Positions 1 to 7,794 of a stretch of DNA of 38,076 bases are shown piece after piece. How positions within the stretch are numbered: position 1 is the stretch's first letter; every line of letters begins with the position of its first letter. A program made the position numbers and the translations under genes. Location of the stretch: contig NZ_FMXC01000022.1 of NCBI RefSeq assembly GCF_900103655.1, positions 1 through 38,076 on the forward strand, read 5' to 3'. Under the pieces are notes generated by a model that had not been told where the DNA came from, did not search any database, and worked only from the letters and a program-made list of their open reading frames with translations. This DNA is from Lactobacillus kefiranofaciens (GTDB taxonomy: Bacteria; Bacillota; Bacilli; Lactobacillales; Lactobacillaceae).

Positions 1-106
1 AATCCCGTGATGAATCCGGCCTTTTTTCTTTTGTTTTTTGCTTGTTCCCCCCTTCTTTCTTAAACATATGTTTGATATAATCTTAAAAAGAAAGGAGGGA
101 ACAAAT

Positions 107-1297
107 GTGCTAAAAGGGATCAAATTAAGACTCTATCCTAATAGAACACAACAAAACCAGCTTGAGCAGATGTTTGGCAATGATCGTTTTGTTTGGAATC
201 AAATGCTGGCCATGATGAATGAGCGCTATCAGAATAATAAAGCTTTGCCTTTTTTAGGCAAGTTCAAGCTGAATTATCTGCTTAAGCCGCTTAAAAAAGA
301 ATATCCTTTTTTGAAAAACAGCGATTCTTCAAGCTTGCAGGTAGTTAATGAATTTCTAACTCAGTCTTGGAAGAACTTCTTTCAAGATAAAACTGGCCAA
401 GTAGGCAAGCCTCGTTTTCATTCACGCAAGTATCTGAAAAAGTCTTATACGGGCAAATCAACCATAAGAATTACAGGTAAAAGGTACTTGAAGATTCCCA
501 AATTGGGCTATGTCAAAACCAGCAAGACTGGAGTTTTGCAAAACACTAAGGTTAAGCGTTATACGGTCGTACTTGAACCAACGGGCAAGTATTATTTGTC
601 TCTACAAGCTGAAATACCTGAACCAGAGAAGTATAGCTTAACTGACAAACAGGTTGGAATTGATGTTGGCGTAGCTGATTTAGCAATTCTGTCTAATGGG
701 CTAAAATATCCTAGTTTTGACAGTTCTTATTTTGAAAAGAAAGCCAAAGTCTGGCAAAGAAAATATGCTCGTCGCAGACATTTAGCTAAATTATTAGTTT
801 TGCAAGACAGGAATAAAAAGGTGCTTTGTCCTAGAAGCTTAGAAAGCTTCACTAATTGGCAAAAAGCGCAAAAGTCAAAAGCTAAGTGCCAAGCTAAAGT
901 AGCAAATCAGCGCAGAGATTACCTGCATAAATTAACTACGCATTTAGTTAAACAATATGATGTAATTATCATTGAAGATTTGAAAACCAAGAATCTTCAG
1001 AAAAATCATCACTTAGCTAAGTCAATTGCCAATGCTTCATGGCGGATATTCAGACAAATGCTAGAATACAAATGCGAATGGTATGGAAAAAAGCTAATTG
1101 CAGTTGATCCTAAGAATACTTCCAGAATTTGTTCAAAATGTGGCTATAATAGTGGCGCTAAGCCATTAGAAATTCGTGAATGGACCTGTTCTAAGTGTCA
1201 AACCAAGCATGACCGAGATATTAATGCGGCAGTTAATATCTTGCATAAAGGAAGTACAAAGCTAAATGGTCAGGGACTGGCCATGGTAACAAGCTGA
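107..1297 (+). CDS. tnpB: TnpB, RNA-guided nuclease of an IS200/IS605-type element
   Basis: A 396-residue TnpB (OrfB) protein. The RuvC-like triad is visible: Asp in GIDVGVADL (about residue 186), Glu in IIIEDLKTKNL (about 290) and Asp in the HDRDINAA motif (about 370). A zinc ribbon (CSKCG ... CSKC) lies between the last two. The family is a transposon-encoded, omega-RNA-guided DNA endonuclease that helps the element persist; it is not itself the transposase. I chose the GTG at 107 because AAAGGAGG ends about 9 nt upstream; an upstream TTG at 38 lacks a ribosome binding site. No tnpA (Y1 transposase) is next to it, so the element is non-autonomous. All catalytic residues are present, so it may be active. 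Confidence 0.9.
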   Translation: MLKGIKLRLYPNRTQQNQLEQMFGNDRFVWNQMLAMMNERYQNNKALPFLGKFKLNYLLKPLKKEYPFLKNSDSSSLQVVNEFLTQSWKNFFQDKTGQVGKPRFHSRKYLKKSYTGKSTIRITGKRYLKIPKLGYVKTSKTGVLQNTKVKRYTVVLEPTGKYYLSLQAEIPEPEKYSLTDKQVGIDVGVADLAILSNGLKYPSFDSSYFEKKAKVWQRKYARRRHLAKLLVLQDRNKKVLCPRSLESFTNWQKAQKSKAKCQAKVANQRRDYLHKLTTHLVKQYDVIIIEDLKTKNLQKNHHLAKSIANASWRIFRQMLEYKCEWYGKKLIAVDPKNTSRICSKCGYNSGAKPLEIREWTCSKCQTKHDRDINAAVNILHKGSTKLNGQGLAMVTS

Positions 1298-1393
1298 GTT
1301 CCGTGAGTTAGGTATTTGACTAGTTCAATGTAAGATCCTAAACACTACTCAGTGTTCCCAGAAACCCGGCACTTCAGTGCCGGTGTAGTTCAT
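1298..1393 (+). ncRNA. putative omega-RNA 3' part and right end of the TnpB element
   Basis: The 96 nt after the tnpB stop contain a strong terminal hairpin (CCGGCAC, loop TTCA, GTGCCGG at 1366-1383) followed by TGTAGTTCAT. A hairpin just inside the right end is typical of IS200/IS605 elements, where the omega-RNA scaffold overlaps the tnpB 3' end and stops at the element boundary. By analogy the boundary is near 1393, and the guide would be the flanking bases that follow. The exact 5' end of the RNA cannot be seen. Confidence 0.55.
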
Positions 1394-1452
1394 TAGCTTC
1401 ATTTAATTTAGGTATTATAATTCCTTTCTCGTCAGTTTCATTATTCAATTTT

Positions 1453-1563
1453 TCATTTAATCAAATTAATGATAAATATTGCAACTGCAATAATAAATAT
1501 TATTAATGCTATTCTATTAATTACTGTAGTAACTCTATTGTATTCTTTATCATTATCTTTCAT
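1453..1563 (-). CDS. 36-residue membrane peptide (peptide B)
   Basis: Small open frame starting MKDNDKEYNRV, with a charged N-terminus followed by one continuous hydrophobic helix (about residues 16-35, rich in Ile, Ala and Val) and ending in NLIK. AAGGAT lies about 8 nt before the ATG. It sits downstream of peptide A on the same strand, beyond that gene's terminator-like hairpin. The charge-then-helix layout resembles bacterial type I toxins and other small single-span peptides, but no family is recognised. Short length makes chance occurrence possible. Confidence 0.4.
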   Translation of the reverse strand: MKDNDKEYNRVTTVINRIALIIFIIAVAIFIINLIK

Positions 1564-1592
1564 TTTACTTATCCTTATAATTCATAGTATAA

Positions 1593-1643
1593 TAAAACAC
1601 ACAAGGGAAGTTATCCCTCATGTGTTGGATTAGTGGAGTAATC
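1593..1643 (-). terminator. Double hairpin ending the peptide A transcript
   Basis: On the minus strand a small hairpin (GGATTA/TAATCC) that includes the peptide A stop is followed by a longer stem (1596-1608 pairing with 1614-1626, with a 2x2 internal loop). After that comes TTTTATTAT. This looks like a rho-independent terminator for the tiny-peptide mRNA. Confidence 0.55.
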
Positions 1644-1705
1644 CAACAATCGAAGCTAATAACATGATTACCGCAGTTATCAGATTGATAATCGCGGTTT
1701 TTCTG
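1600..1705 (+). ncRNA. possible antisense RNA opposite peptide A
   Basis: On the plus strand TTTACT (1564-1569), an 18-nt spacer and TATAAT (1588-1593) could start a transcript near 1600. A hairpin ACCGCAGTTATC ... GATAATCGCGGT (1670-1698, one mismatch) followed by TTTTT could end it. The resulting RNA of about 105 nt would be complementary to the 3' half of the peptide A mRNA, a tail-to-tail arrangement like type I antitoxins. Inferred from promoter and terminator likeness only. Confidence 0.35.
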
Positions 1706-1749
1706 TTGTAACGTGCCTCTTTTGAGACCCGTCTTCGGTGCTTCTTCAT
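1630..1749 (-). CDS. 39-residue basic, single-span membrane peptide (peptide A), possible type I toxin
   Basis: Open frame MKKHRRRVSKEARYNRKTA followed by a hydrophobic helix (INLITAVIMLLASIVGLL) and a terminal His. AAGGTGG lies 8 nt before the chosen ATG at 1749; another ATG two codons upstream is too close to it. The very basic head plus one membrane helix is the usual build of small membrane-acting toxins. The mRNA leader can fold: GTAAGG pairs with CCTTAC just before the ribosome binding site, and CCTTACTAAGG can hide it. A good promoter lies upstream, a terminator downstream, and a possible antisense RNA opposite. I do not recognise a named family; toxin function is inference. Confidence 0.55.
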   Translation of the reverse strand: MKKHRRRVSKEARYNRKTAIINLITAVIMLLASIVGLLH

Positions 1750-1806
1750 TGGCATCACCACCTTAGTAAGGCTTCATAAGCTTTTCTTAATTCACCTTAC
1801 ATAATA

Positions 1807-1834
1807 ATTGTATATTTATATGAAATTATGTAAA
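1807..1834 (-). promoter_or_regulatory. Promoter of the tiny-peptide locus
   Basis: Minus-strand TTTACA (1829-1834), 16-nt spacer, TACAAT (1807-1812). Transcription would start near 1800, giving a leader of about 50 nt before peptide A that contains the GTAAGG/CCTTAC inverted repeat. Confidence 0.5.
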
Positions 1835-1855
1835 TAAAATTTTTTAAAATAAAAT

Positions 1856-1903
1856 GCAAAAAGCCACCCAAGAAGGTCTTTCATCCTTCTAAGTGGCTTT
1901 TTT
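1856..1903 (-). terminator. Terminator of the 145-residue protein gene
   Basis: AAAAGCCAC ... AAGAAGG, loop, CCTTCT ... GTGGCTTTTTT forms a near-perfect stem with a T-run on both strands. It begins 2 nt after the stop of the leftward gene at 1905. Confidence 0.8.
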
Positions 1904-1904
1904 A

Positions 1905-2342
1905 CTACATATCTTTTGCAGATTTCGTCAAATCATTCTTATCTGAAATCCAAGTAAACAATGGCAAATCAATATGACCATTTTCGTCAATTAAATTCAT
2001 TACTTTTTCCATAAAGAATTCCTGCCAATGCTTATCTGGTTGTACACCGGGATGACCTAATTGAGGAACTAGCCATCCTTCACTCAATGGCTTGATTGGA
2101 TTAAGACCTACTACCATCCCAATAGTATAGTTTGAAAAATCAAAACTGCCTTCGACTACTTTCCATTTAGGATTTTTCATTAATTCAGGTTGCAATTTAT
2201 TTAACATTTCAGGCGGAATTTTACCCTCAGTAATTGCCATTCTGCCCTTAATTGGGCCATTTTTCTTTTCAAATTCTTGCAAAGTGCCTTGCATAAATAA
2301 TTTTTGCCCAAATTGATCAAATTTCTTCTCTTCTTTTAACAT
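1905..2342 (-). CDS. Hypothetical protein, 145 residues
   Basis: A soluble, charged protein with no signal peptide or membrane segment. The middle is richer in Trp, Gly and Pro (GWLVPQLGHPGVQPDKHW) and the C-terminus is acidic. I do not recognise the family. The start is the first ATG; AAAGGAAG lies about 16 nt upstream, farther than ideal, and an in-frame stop just before the ATG rules out an earlier start. It is a single-gene unit: own terminator downstream, a TATAAT upstream (near 2380), and an unrelated rightward gene beyond. Ordinary base composition for the region. Confidence 0.6.
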   Translation of the reverse strand: MLKEEKKFDQFGQKLFMQGTLQEFEKKNGPIKGRMAITEGKIPPEMLNKLQPELMKNPKWKVVEGSFDFSNYTIGMVVGLNPIKPLSEGWLVPQLGHPGVQPDKHWQEFFMEKVMNLIDENGHIDLPLFTWISDKNDLTKSAKDM

Positions 2343-2490
2343 AGTTAATTAATCAACTTCCTTTAATATGCTTAAGCTTTATTATACAGAATTTTATCAA
2401 TGAAAAAAGCTTTCAAGATTCAATTAAACCTCTTAATCTTACATCTATAATCTAAATAGTTTAGTCACGCCCTTAGATTTAGTAGATAAT

Positions 2491-4071
2491 ATGAATATCA
2501 TGAAAAAGTTTTTATATTTTATAATTTTACCGATATTAATTTTATTCATTCTATATTTTTATTTACCTTTAAAAATTAATCCGTTAAAAAACGGATCTAT
2601 CGTGTTAAAGCCTGCACCAGTAACTACTTACACTAATGTTCAAACTAAATTGGCTGGACTCCATGATTTTCCAATTTATCGCAATATTTCTAAAGACGGT
2701 GGTATCAATGCTTTCACTTCTACCAAGGATTTCAGGAACGGTTTGCTTCAATCTCTTAAATCAGCGCAAACCAAGCAAGGACGTTTTTATCAATTAACAG
2801 TCAACGGTAGACAAATTGGTTGGGTTAATGAAAAATTATTTTTACGTAGCAAACTACTTGCGGCAAAGCATGTATCTTTAACTCGTAATCCCTATTACTC
2901 TTTCCCAGTGAGGGATGCAATTTCTTATATTGCAGACAAGCACGGCACCTTAATCGATCCTAAAAAAGTATCTGCATCCCAAAATTTTGTTAATTCTACA
3001 ACTCCTGGGAAATTTACAATTAAATTAAAATACCATCATTTAAAAACAACAATCAACGTTCATGTTAGACCTAATTTAAACGAAGGCATTACTGTCGCAA
3101 ACAGAACTGCTATTGCTGGACCTTCTTTAGTAAAAACATTCTCTGGTAGTTCCAAATCTTCTTCTCCAAATTGGAATCCCGAAAATAATTATCAGCCTGA
3201 AACCGAAATTAATAGATATTATGATAATAAGCATAATTTGATGATAACCCAATTTTACCAACCTCGTTTTCATTCATTAACGCCCCAACCTACTCCTCTT
3301 AATCAAATAGGAGTTATTCCTCAAGGGATCAGCCTTAAACAAAATCAATTAACTGTTTCATATTTCAGTAAACCTAACGTCGAATGGGGACATCTAGTTA
3401 CTTATAATCTCAATCATTTGTCCGATCCACTTAAATCACAAAATTTACTTACTATGAAGTGGCGAGAATTTAAAAACACATCACGCAATATTGCAGTATC
3501 TCCATATATGAAGCTGGGGCACGGACAATCTATCGGCATGACTAAAAAATATATTTATGTACTGGCTAGCAGCAACAAAGAAGCTAATCCCGATAAATCC
3601 GAAGAAATTTTTCAAATTTCTAGAAAAAACTACCAAATTAACCATCTTTGGACTATAAAAGTATGGAATCGTTCTAGCTATTATCCACGCTATTTTCATA
3701 ACGCTTGCTTTATTAATAGTCACTTAATGTACGTTACTTTTCATAATGCCAGCAAAGGATTATATGAATACTGGAAATTAAGTCGAAACGGAAATACATG
3801 GATGCCAACAGAAATCGGAGCAACTCAATCTGATTTTGTAAAAAACAATTCACCTCTGCAAGGCTTTACCTCTAGTCGTTCTAAGTTTTACCTAGCTTTT
3901 AACGATAATTTATTCATAATTACCCACCCAGGAAAACTCATACAGCACTACCAATTTCATACCTTGCGCGAAACCGAAGGGATAGCTGTAGAAAATGATC
4001 GCCCTTATATTGAATTAGCACGCAGACCCGAATTGCTACAAATAAAAAATCAACAAAATAAAAAGAATTGA
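2491..4071 (+). CDS. Membrane-anchored extracellular protein, function unknown
   Basis: 526 residues. An N-terminal hydrophobic helix (about residues 6-26) with no clear signal-peptidase site suggests an uncleaved anchor with the rest outside the cell. Residues about 55-125 resemble GW/SH3-like modules of Gram-positive surface proteins (IYR start, VNGRQIGWV core). The remainder (about 190-520) is rich in aromatic residues and short beta-type segments and could be a propeller-like fold, with no recognised catalytic motif. No strong ribosome binding site precedes either ATG (2491 or 2500), so the start is uncertain. TATAAT near 2446 is a possible -10. Transcription ends at the palindrome at 4091-4120. 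Confidence 0.65.
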   Translation: MNIMKKFLYFIILPILILFILYFYLPLKINPLKNGSIVLKPAPVTTYTNVQTKLAGLHDFPIYRNISKDGGINAFTSTKDFRNGLLQSLKSAQTKQGRFYQLTVNGRQIGWVNEKLFLRSKLLAAKHVSLTRNPYYSFPVRDAISYIADKHGTLIDPKKVSASQNFVNSTTPGKFTIKLKYHHLKTTINVHVRPNLNEGITVANRTAIAGPSLVKTFSGSSKSSSPNWNPENNYQPETEINRYYDNKHNLMITQFYQPRFHSLTPQPTPLNQIGVIPQGISLKQNQLTVSYFSKPNVEWGHLVTYNLNHLSDPLKSQNLLTMKWREFKNTSRNIAVSPYMKLGHGQSIGMTKKYIYVLASSNKEANPDKSEEIFQISRKNYQINHLWTIKVWNRSSYYPRYFHNACFINSHLMYVTFHNASKGLYEYWKLSRNGNTWMPTEIGATQSDFVKNNSPLQGFTSSRSKFYLAFNDNLFIITHPGKLIQHYQFHTLRETEGIAVENDRPYIELARRPELLQIKNQQNKKN

Positions 4072-4090
4072 TAATCACAAATTGAAGTGA

Positions 4091-4120
4091 GACCTAAAAG
4101 TGAGACACTTTTAGGTCTTT
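4091..4120 (+). terminator. Perfect palindrome with T-run; also the likely left end of an IS3 fragment
   Basis: GACCTAAAAGTG, loop AGA, CACTTTTAGGTC, then TTT. It follows the stop of the gene ending at 4071 by 19 nt and precedes the IS3 orfA start by 5 nt. It can serve as a terminator; in IS3-family elements the terminal repeat sits in just this place. Confidence 0.6.
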
Positions 4121-4124
4121 TACT

Positions 4125-4388
4125 ATGTCTAAATTTAATAAAGAACAAAAGATAGAAATTTATCGTAAATGGAAAGATGAGAAAATCTCAATCAGTCAGT
4201 TGTCAAAAGCATATAAAATGAACTTAGCTAATCTGGATTACATGCTTAGATTGATTGATATGCATGGAACAAATATTTTGAATACTAGAAAGCGGGTTTA
4301 TTCTAAGAAGTTTAAAGAACAAACAATTGAACAAGCTATCTTTAGGTTTAAAAGCATATCCGTTAATATATGTAGCAACTTCTCCTAA
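4125..4388 (+). pseudogene. IS3-family transposase orfA, 5' fragment
   Basis: The first about 70 codons (MSKFNKEQKIEIYRKWKDE, then SISQLSKAYKMN) are a helix-turn-helix of the IS3-family OrfA type, followed by a second basic segment (KRVYSKKFKEQTIEQ). Near 4336 the reading frame runs into the reverse complement of the hsdS 5' end and stops by chance at 4388. No orfB and no right terminal repeat follow. It is a truncated element whose insertion or later deletion removed most of hsdS. Confidence 0.75.
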
Positions 4389-4409
4389 CTTAATATATTT
4401 TGTTTTCAT
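4336..4409 (-). pseudogene. hsdS: hsdS stump, type I restriction specificity subunit
   Basis: Only about 24 codons remain. They read MKTKYIKLGEVATYINGYAF then KPKD, the classic start of the first target-recognition domain of HsdS (LG-x-V-x-x-x-x-NGYAFK). The ATG is 36 nt after the hsdM stop with TAGGGAA before it, the normal hsdM-hsdS order. At about 4336 the sequence turns into the IS3 fragment. No specificity function can remain in this copy. Confidence 0.75.
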
Positions 4410-4445
4410 CTATTCCCTACAAATCTGAATTTGTTTTTCCTTTCC

Positions 4446-6005
4446 TTACTTTCCAAGCATATCTTTCAATTCTTGGAGATCCTTAGTTGCTTCTGCATCC
4501 AATTTCATAATTTCTGCCAAAATATCCTCTGTAGGTGGATACTTAACTGGAACATATTTAATTTCTTTATAGCGATTAATTGATAAGTCATACGCATTAT
4601 CGACTATTTCCTTCTTATCAACTAAAAATGACTTATCTGTACGTTTCCTATCTGCTTCTTTATCTAGACGCTTAAATCGCTTAATGATACCTGGAATATC
4701 ATTTTCATCAACTTTTGTACGTTTATCATCAAGTGAATAACCATCCGCAGTCATATCATAGAACCATACCTTGTCGGTGCCACCATGATTAGTCTTTGTA
4801 AAAATCAAAACTGCTGTTGACACACCAGCGTAAGGTTTAAACACACCTGAAGGCATTGAAATTACAGCTTCTAATCGGTTTCCATCTACAAGTTGTTTTC
4901 TAACGGCTTTATGTGCACTTGATGATCCAAAAAGAACACCATCTGGAACAATACATGCACAGCGACCACCAACTTTTAGCATTCTTAAAAATAAGGCTAA
5001 AAATAGCAATTCTGTCTTTTTGGTCTTGCAAACTTTCAGTAGATCATCTGATACCATTTCATAATCCAGACTTCCCTTAAAAGGTGGGTTTGCTAAAACC
5101 AAAGAATATTCGTCTTTATCAGTATTTTGATCAGAAAGACTATCACGATAATCAATATGAGGATCAGTAATCCCATGCGTCATCATGTTCATGGCACCGA
5201 TTCTGAGCATAGTTTTGTCCATATCATAGCCAGTAAACATACTACTCATATAGCGTTTTTTATTCTCTGGATTATAAAAGATTGCTTTTTCTTTTTCTGG
5301 ATCTTCTCTCAAATACTCTGCAGCGGCTATTAAGAATCCAGAAGTACCACATGCAGGGTCAGCAATTTTATCGTCTGGAGTTGGATTCATCAACTCAACC
5401 ATCATTTTGATAATATGGCGAGGGGTACGAAATTGACCATTCCGCCCTGCAGTTGACAATTTACTTAGTAAATATTCGTATAAATCACCACGAACATCAC
5501 TGGACATATTTTCAGCAAGATTACCCTCACTGTCAGCTTTTTCTAAATTACTTTTTCGAACCTTATCCATTGTTTTGTAAATATCATCAAGTGAATCAAC
5601 AACTTTTGATAATAATTCTGGAGTTGGCAATTTAAAAATCGCATCTGTCATATATTTGGAATACGCACTATCTTTATCATCATGTAGATTTTTGATGAAT
5701 GGGAATACAAATCTATTCATTAAGATAAACATCTTATCTGCGGGTAAATCATGAAATACTGACCATTTTAATTCTTTACCTTCAATTGTTTGACCACCTA
5801 TATTCTTTTCTCCCGCAAAAATACTGGTGTATGGTAAACCCAACATCATATTTTCTTTTTGCTGAATATTATCTGCTTCATCTAACTCACGAATAAACAT
5901 TAAGTAAGTAATTTGTTCAATAACTTCTAAAGGATTAGTCAATCCTCCAGCAGCAAAACTATCCCACAAAGCATCAACTTTATTTTTAATTTCTCCGTTA
6001 ATCAT
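4446..6005 (-). CDS. hsdM: Type I restriction-modification system methylase subunit HsdM
   Basis: 519 residues, full length for HsdM. The N-terminal four-helix region (about 1-150) is followed by the N6-adenine methyltransferase domain with SAM-binding motif I (DPACGTSGF, 216-224) and catalytic motif IV NPPF (306-309). With HsdS it would methylate adenines at a bipartite site. GGAGAG precedes the ATG. The gene looks intact, but its partner hsdS is cut to a stump directly downstream and hsdR is not adjacent (the next gene upstream is unrelated). It is therefore inactive unless another hsdS in the genome supplies specificity. Confidence 0.93.
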   Translation of the reverse strand: MINGEIKNKVDALWDSFAAGGLTNPLEVIEQITYLMFIRELDEADNIQQKENMMLGLPYTSIFAGEKNIGGQTIEGKELKWSVFHDLPADKMFILMNRFVFPFIKNLHDDKDSAYSKYMTDAIFKLPTPELLSKVVDSLDDIYKTMDKVRKSNLEKADSEGNLAENMSSDVRGDLYEYLLSKLSTAGRNGQFRTPRHIIKMMVELMNPTPDDKIADPACGTSGFLIAAAEYLREDPEKEKAIFYNPENKKRYMSSMFTGYDMDKTMLRIGAMNMMTHGITDPHIDYRDSLSDQNTDKDEYSLVLANPPFKGSLDYEMVSDDLLKVCKTKKTELLFLALFLRMLKVGGRCACIVPDGVLFGSSSAHKAVRKQLVDGNRLEAVISMPSGVFKPYAGVSTAVLIFTKTNHGGTDKVWFYDMTADGYSLDDKRTKVDENDIPGIIKRFKRLDKEADRKRTDKSFLVDKKEIVDNAYDLSINRYKEIKYVPVKYPPTEDILAEIMKLDAEATKDLQELKDMLGK

Positions 6006-6142
6006 CTAATTCTCTCCATTTTTAATTGCTTTATAACTGTCCTTAAAAATTTACACATTGTTTTACTATCATTGTACCCTATTTTTACTACTATCGGCTA
6101 TCCACGAGAAAACTCCAAAGAGCCTCACTAATTTAAGCAACA

Positions 6143-6167
6143 CAAAAAGCATCCCTCACGGGATGCT
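6143..6167 (-). terminator. Terminator after the tcaA-like gene
   Basis: On the minus strand GCATCCC, loop GTGA, GGGATGC, then TTTTTGTG. It lies 11 nt after the stop at 6178. Confidence 0.85.
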
Positions 6168-6177
6168 CTATTCATCA

Positions 6178-7637
6178 TTATCTTGCACCAAGCAAATGTC
6201 CAGAACCGATTGAATCAATCTTCAATCCAGCCTGACTCTTCTTAATCGAAGCATTGGTAAATTTCATTACCTGTCTGCTCGTGCCGCCCATATTGAACTT
6301 AAAGTCAAAGGTAACGCTATAATTCAAACTCTTCAAATTCTTATTATGTTGCTTAACCTTAACTTTGTAACTTGTCAGACTCGGTGTCTTCTTCCAAGTT
6401 CTTACAATCTTCTTCAACTGAGCGTAATTAGGATTCTTCTTGCCATTGATAAAGTCCTTAGCGTTTAGCTTGTTAAAGTTCTTCTCTAATAAAGCCTTCA
6501 CAGAAGAACTGCCCCAAGTTAAGTCAAAGACATGATTGTTGTGCTTCCTCACAATTGCAGTCGCATTAGCAATCATTTTACTCTTGACTAGCTTGCCGTT
6601 ACTATTCTTAGCAACGTAAAGCGAGAAGTCCTTAGTTAATGGCATGTCGGTAAAGGTCTTTTCACCCTTGCCATCAAGTTGAGCTGCCAATTTATTGTTT
6701 AAGTAATCCTTAGCATTTGGTGCGCTCTTAACCTTGAAGCTGCCGACATTCAGTTTAACTTTACTTTCCTGATCTGACCAAACATCAACAGTCTTTTCAT
6801 CCTTGGCAGTTTGACCAAGATATGAGGTTTCGGCCTTGATCTTGTAGCGACCTGGCAATACCTGTGCTGCTTGATCAAAGTGTTCACCATTAACCGTCAC
6901 AGCTGTATGCTGATAATCATTCTTGACTTGCAGCTTGTAAGTTGGCAATTGCACTACATAACGTGGGAAGAGACCCAAGTAATGACCATCTTGGATCAAT
7001 CAATTGGGCCATCGTTCTTCCCCATTAGATCCTTCTTCAGCTTCTTATAAGCCTTCGGATTCTTCTTGTAGTAGTCACTAAGTGGCTTCAACTTCTTGGC
7101 TGTAATCTTCTGCTTATCAGCAGCTACTAGATGACTAACTTTGTCATTCTTAATGGCGGTTTCAATTCTATTGACCTGTTGCTTGCGACTGTAGAAGCTG
7201 GTGCTTCCCATCACTAGAACTGCAACTAGCAAGATAGCAACTGCACTGACAATTGGCCAAATATTAAAATGTTTCTTATTCTTCAGTAAGGAAGTAGCAT
7301 GAGCCGGTGGAACCGGATCTGTCTTCTTTGACTTTTTAAGTTTAGATTCTTCCGTCTTTGGCTTAGAAGGCGACTTGGCTAGAGACTGCTCAGCAGGCTT
7401 AACTTGCTTGGGCGACTTAGGCTTAGAAGGCGGCGTGGCTGTTTCGGTAGCCGACTCTTCCTTCTCTGGCGGCTTGTCAGATTCTTCATCCGAACCCGAC
7501 ACTTCTCTACGACCTAAAAGTCCGACGTCAATAGTGACGATCGTTTCTTCATTATTAACTAAATTGAAATGACAGAATGGGCAATACTTTGCCTCAGGAT
7601 CTACTTCTTTACCACAATTAGGGCAAATTTTTTTCAT
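6178..7637 (-). pseudogene. TcaA-like zinc-ribbon membrane protein, split by a frameshift
   Basis: Two abutting frames belong together. The first (213 codons) has a zinc ribbon (C5, C8, C19, C22), a Lys/Ser/Pro-rich linker and one membrane helix (about residues 128-148). The second (273 codons, nominal TTG start without a ribosome binding site) begins inside the TcaA-type extracytoplasmic region (LGLFPRYVVQLPTY, VTVNGEHF) and has a C-terminal beta domain. The break is near 6999, at GATTGATCC. One extra base (for example GATTGGATCC) would join the frames as ...GPIDWIQDGHYLG... with about 487 residues. TcaA-type proteins are membrane proteins linked to cell-envelope stress and glycopeptide response in staphylococci; the role here is unknown. 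It could also be a sequencing error. Confidence 0.75.
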
Positions 7638-7747
7638 ATATCTATCTTATCAAAACAATTCTCAATATAGTTACATTACTATTTTAGTCTAAAAACATGA
7701 ATCTTGCATAACTTATTGACTATAATTTTGAAAAAATATTAAGAATG

Positions 7748-7775
7748 CAAAAAACGCCCCATTTTCATGGAGCGC
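7748..7775 (-). terminator. Terminator of the PNPOx-like gene
   Basis: Minus strand GCGCTCCAT, loop GAAA, ATGGGGCGT, followed by TTTTTT; 20 nt after the stop at 7795. Confidence 0.85.
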
Positions 7776-7794
7776 TTCAGCACAGATGAATTAA

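Noticed and set aside
38..106. Upstream TTG at 38 as start of the first TnpB.
   Set aside because: No ribosome binding site; the GTG at 107 has AAAGGAGG at good spacing and the added residues are not TnpB-like.
3481..3723. 80-codon frame opposite the 526-residue protein gene.
   Set aside because: Shadow of a real gene, no ribosome binding site.
4224..4409. 61-codon minus-strand frame as a gene of its own.
   Set aside because: Only its first about 24 codons are hsdS; the rest is IS3 sequence read backwards.
6178..6999. 273-codon frame as an independent gene with a TTG start.
   Set aside because: No ribosome binding site, and it begins in the middle of a conserved domain whose start is in the adjacent frame.
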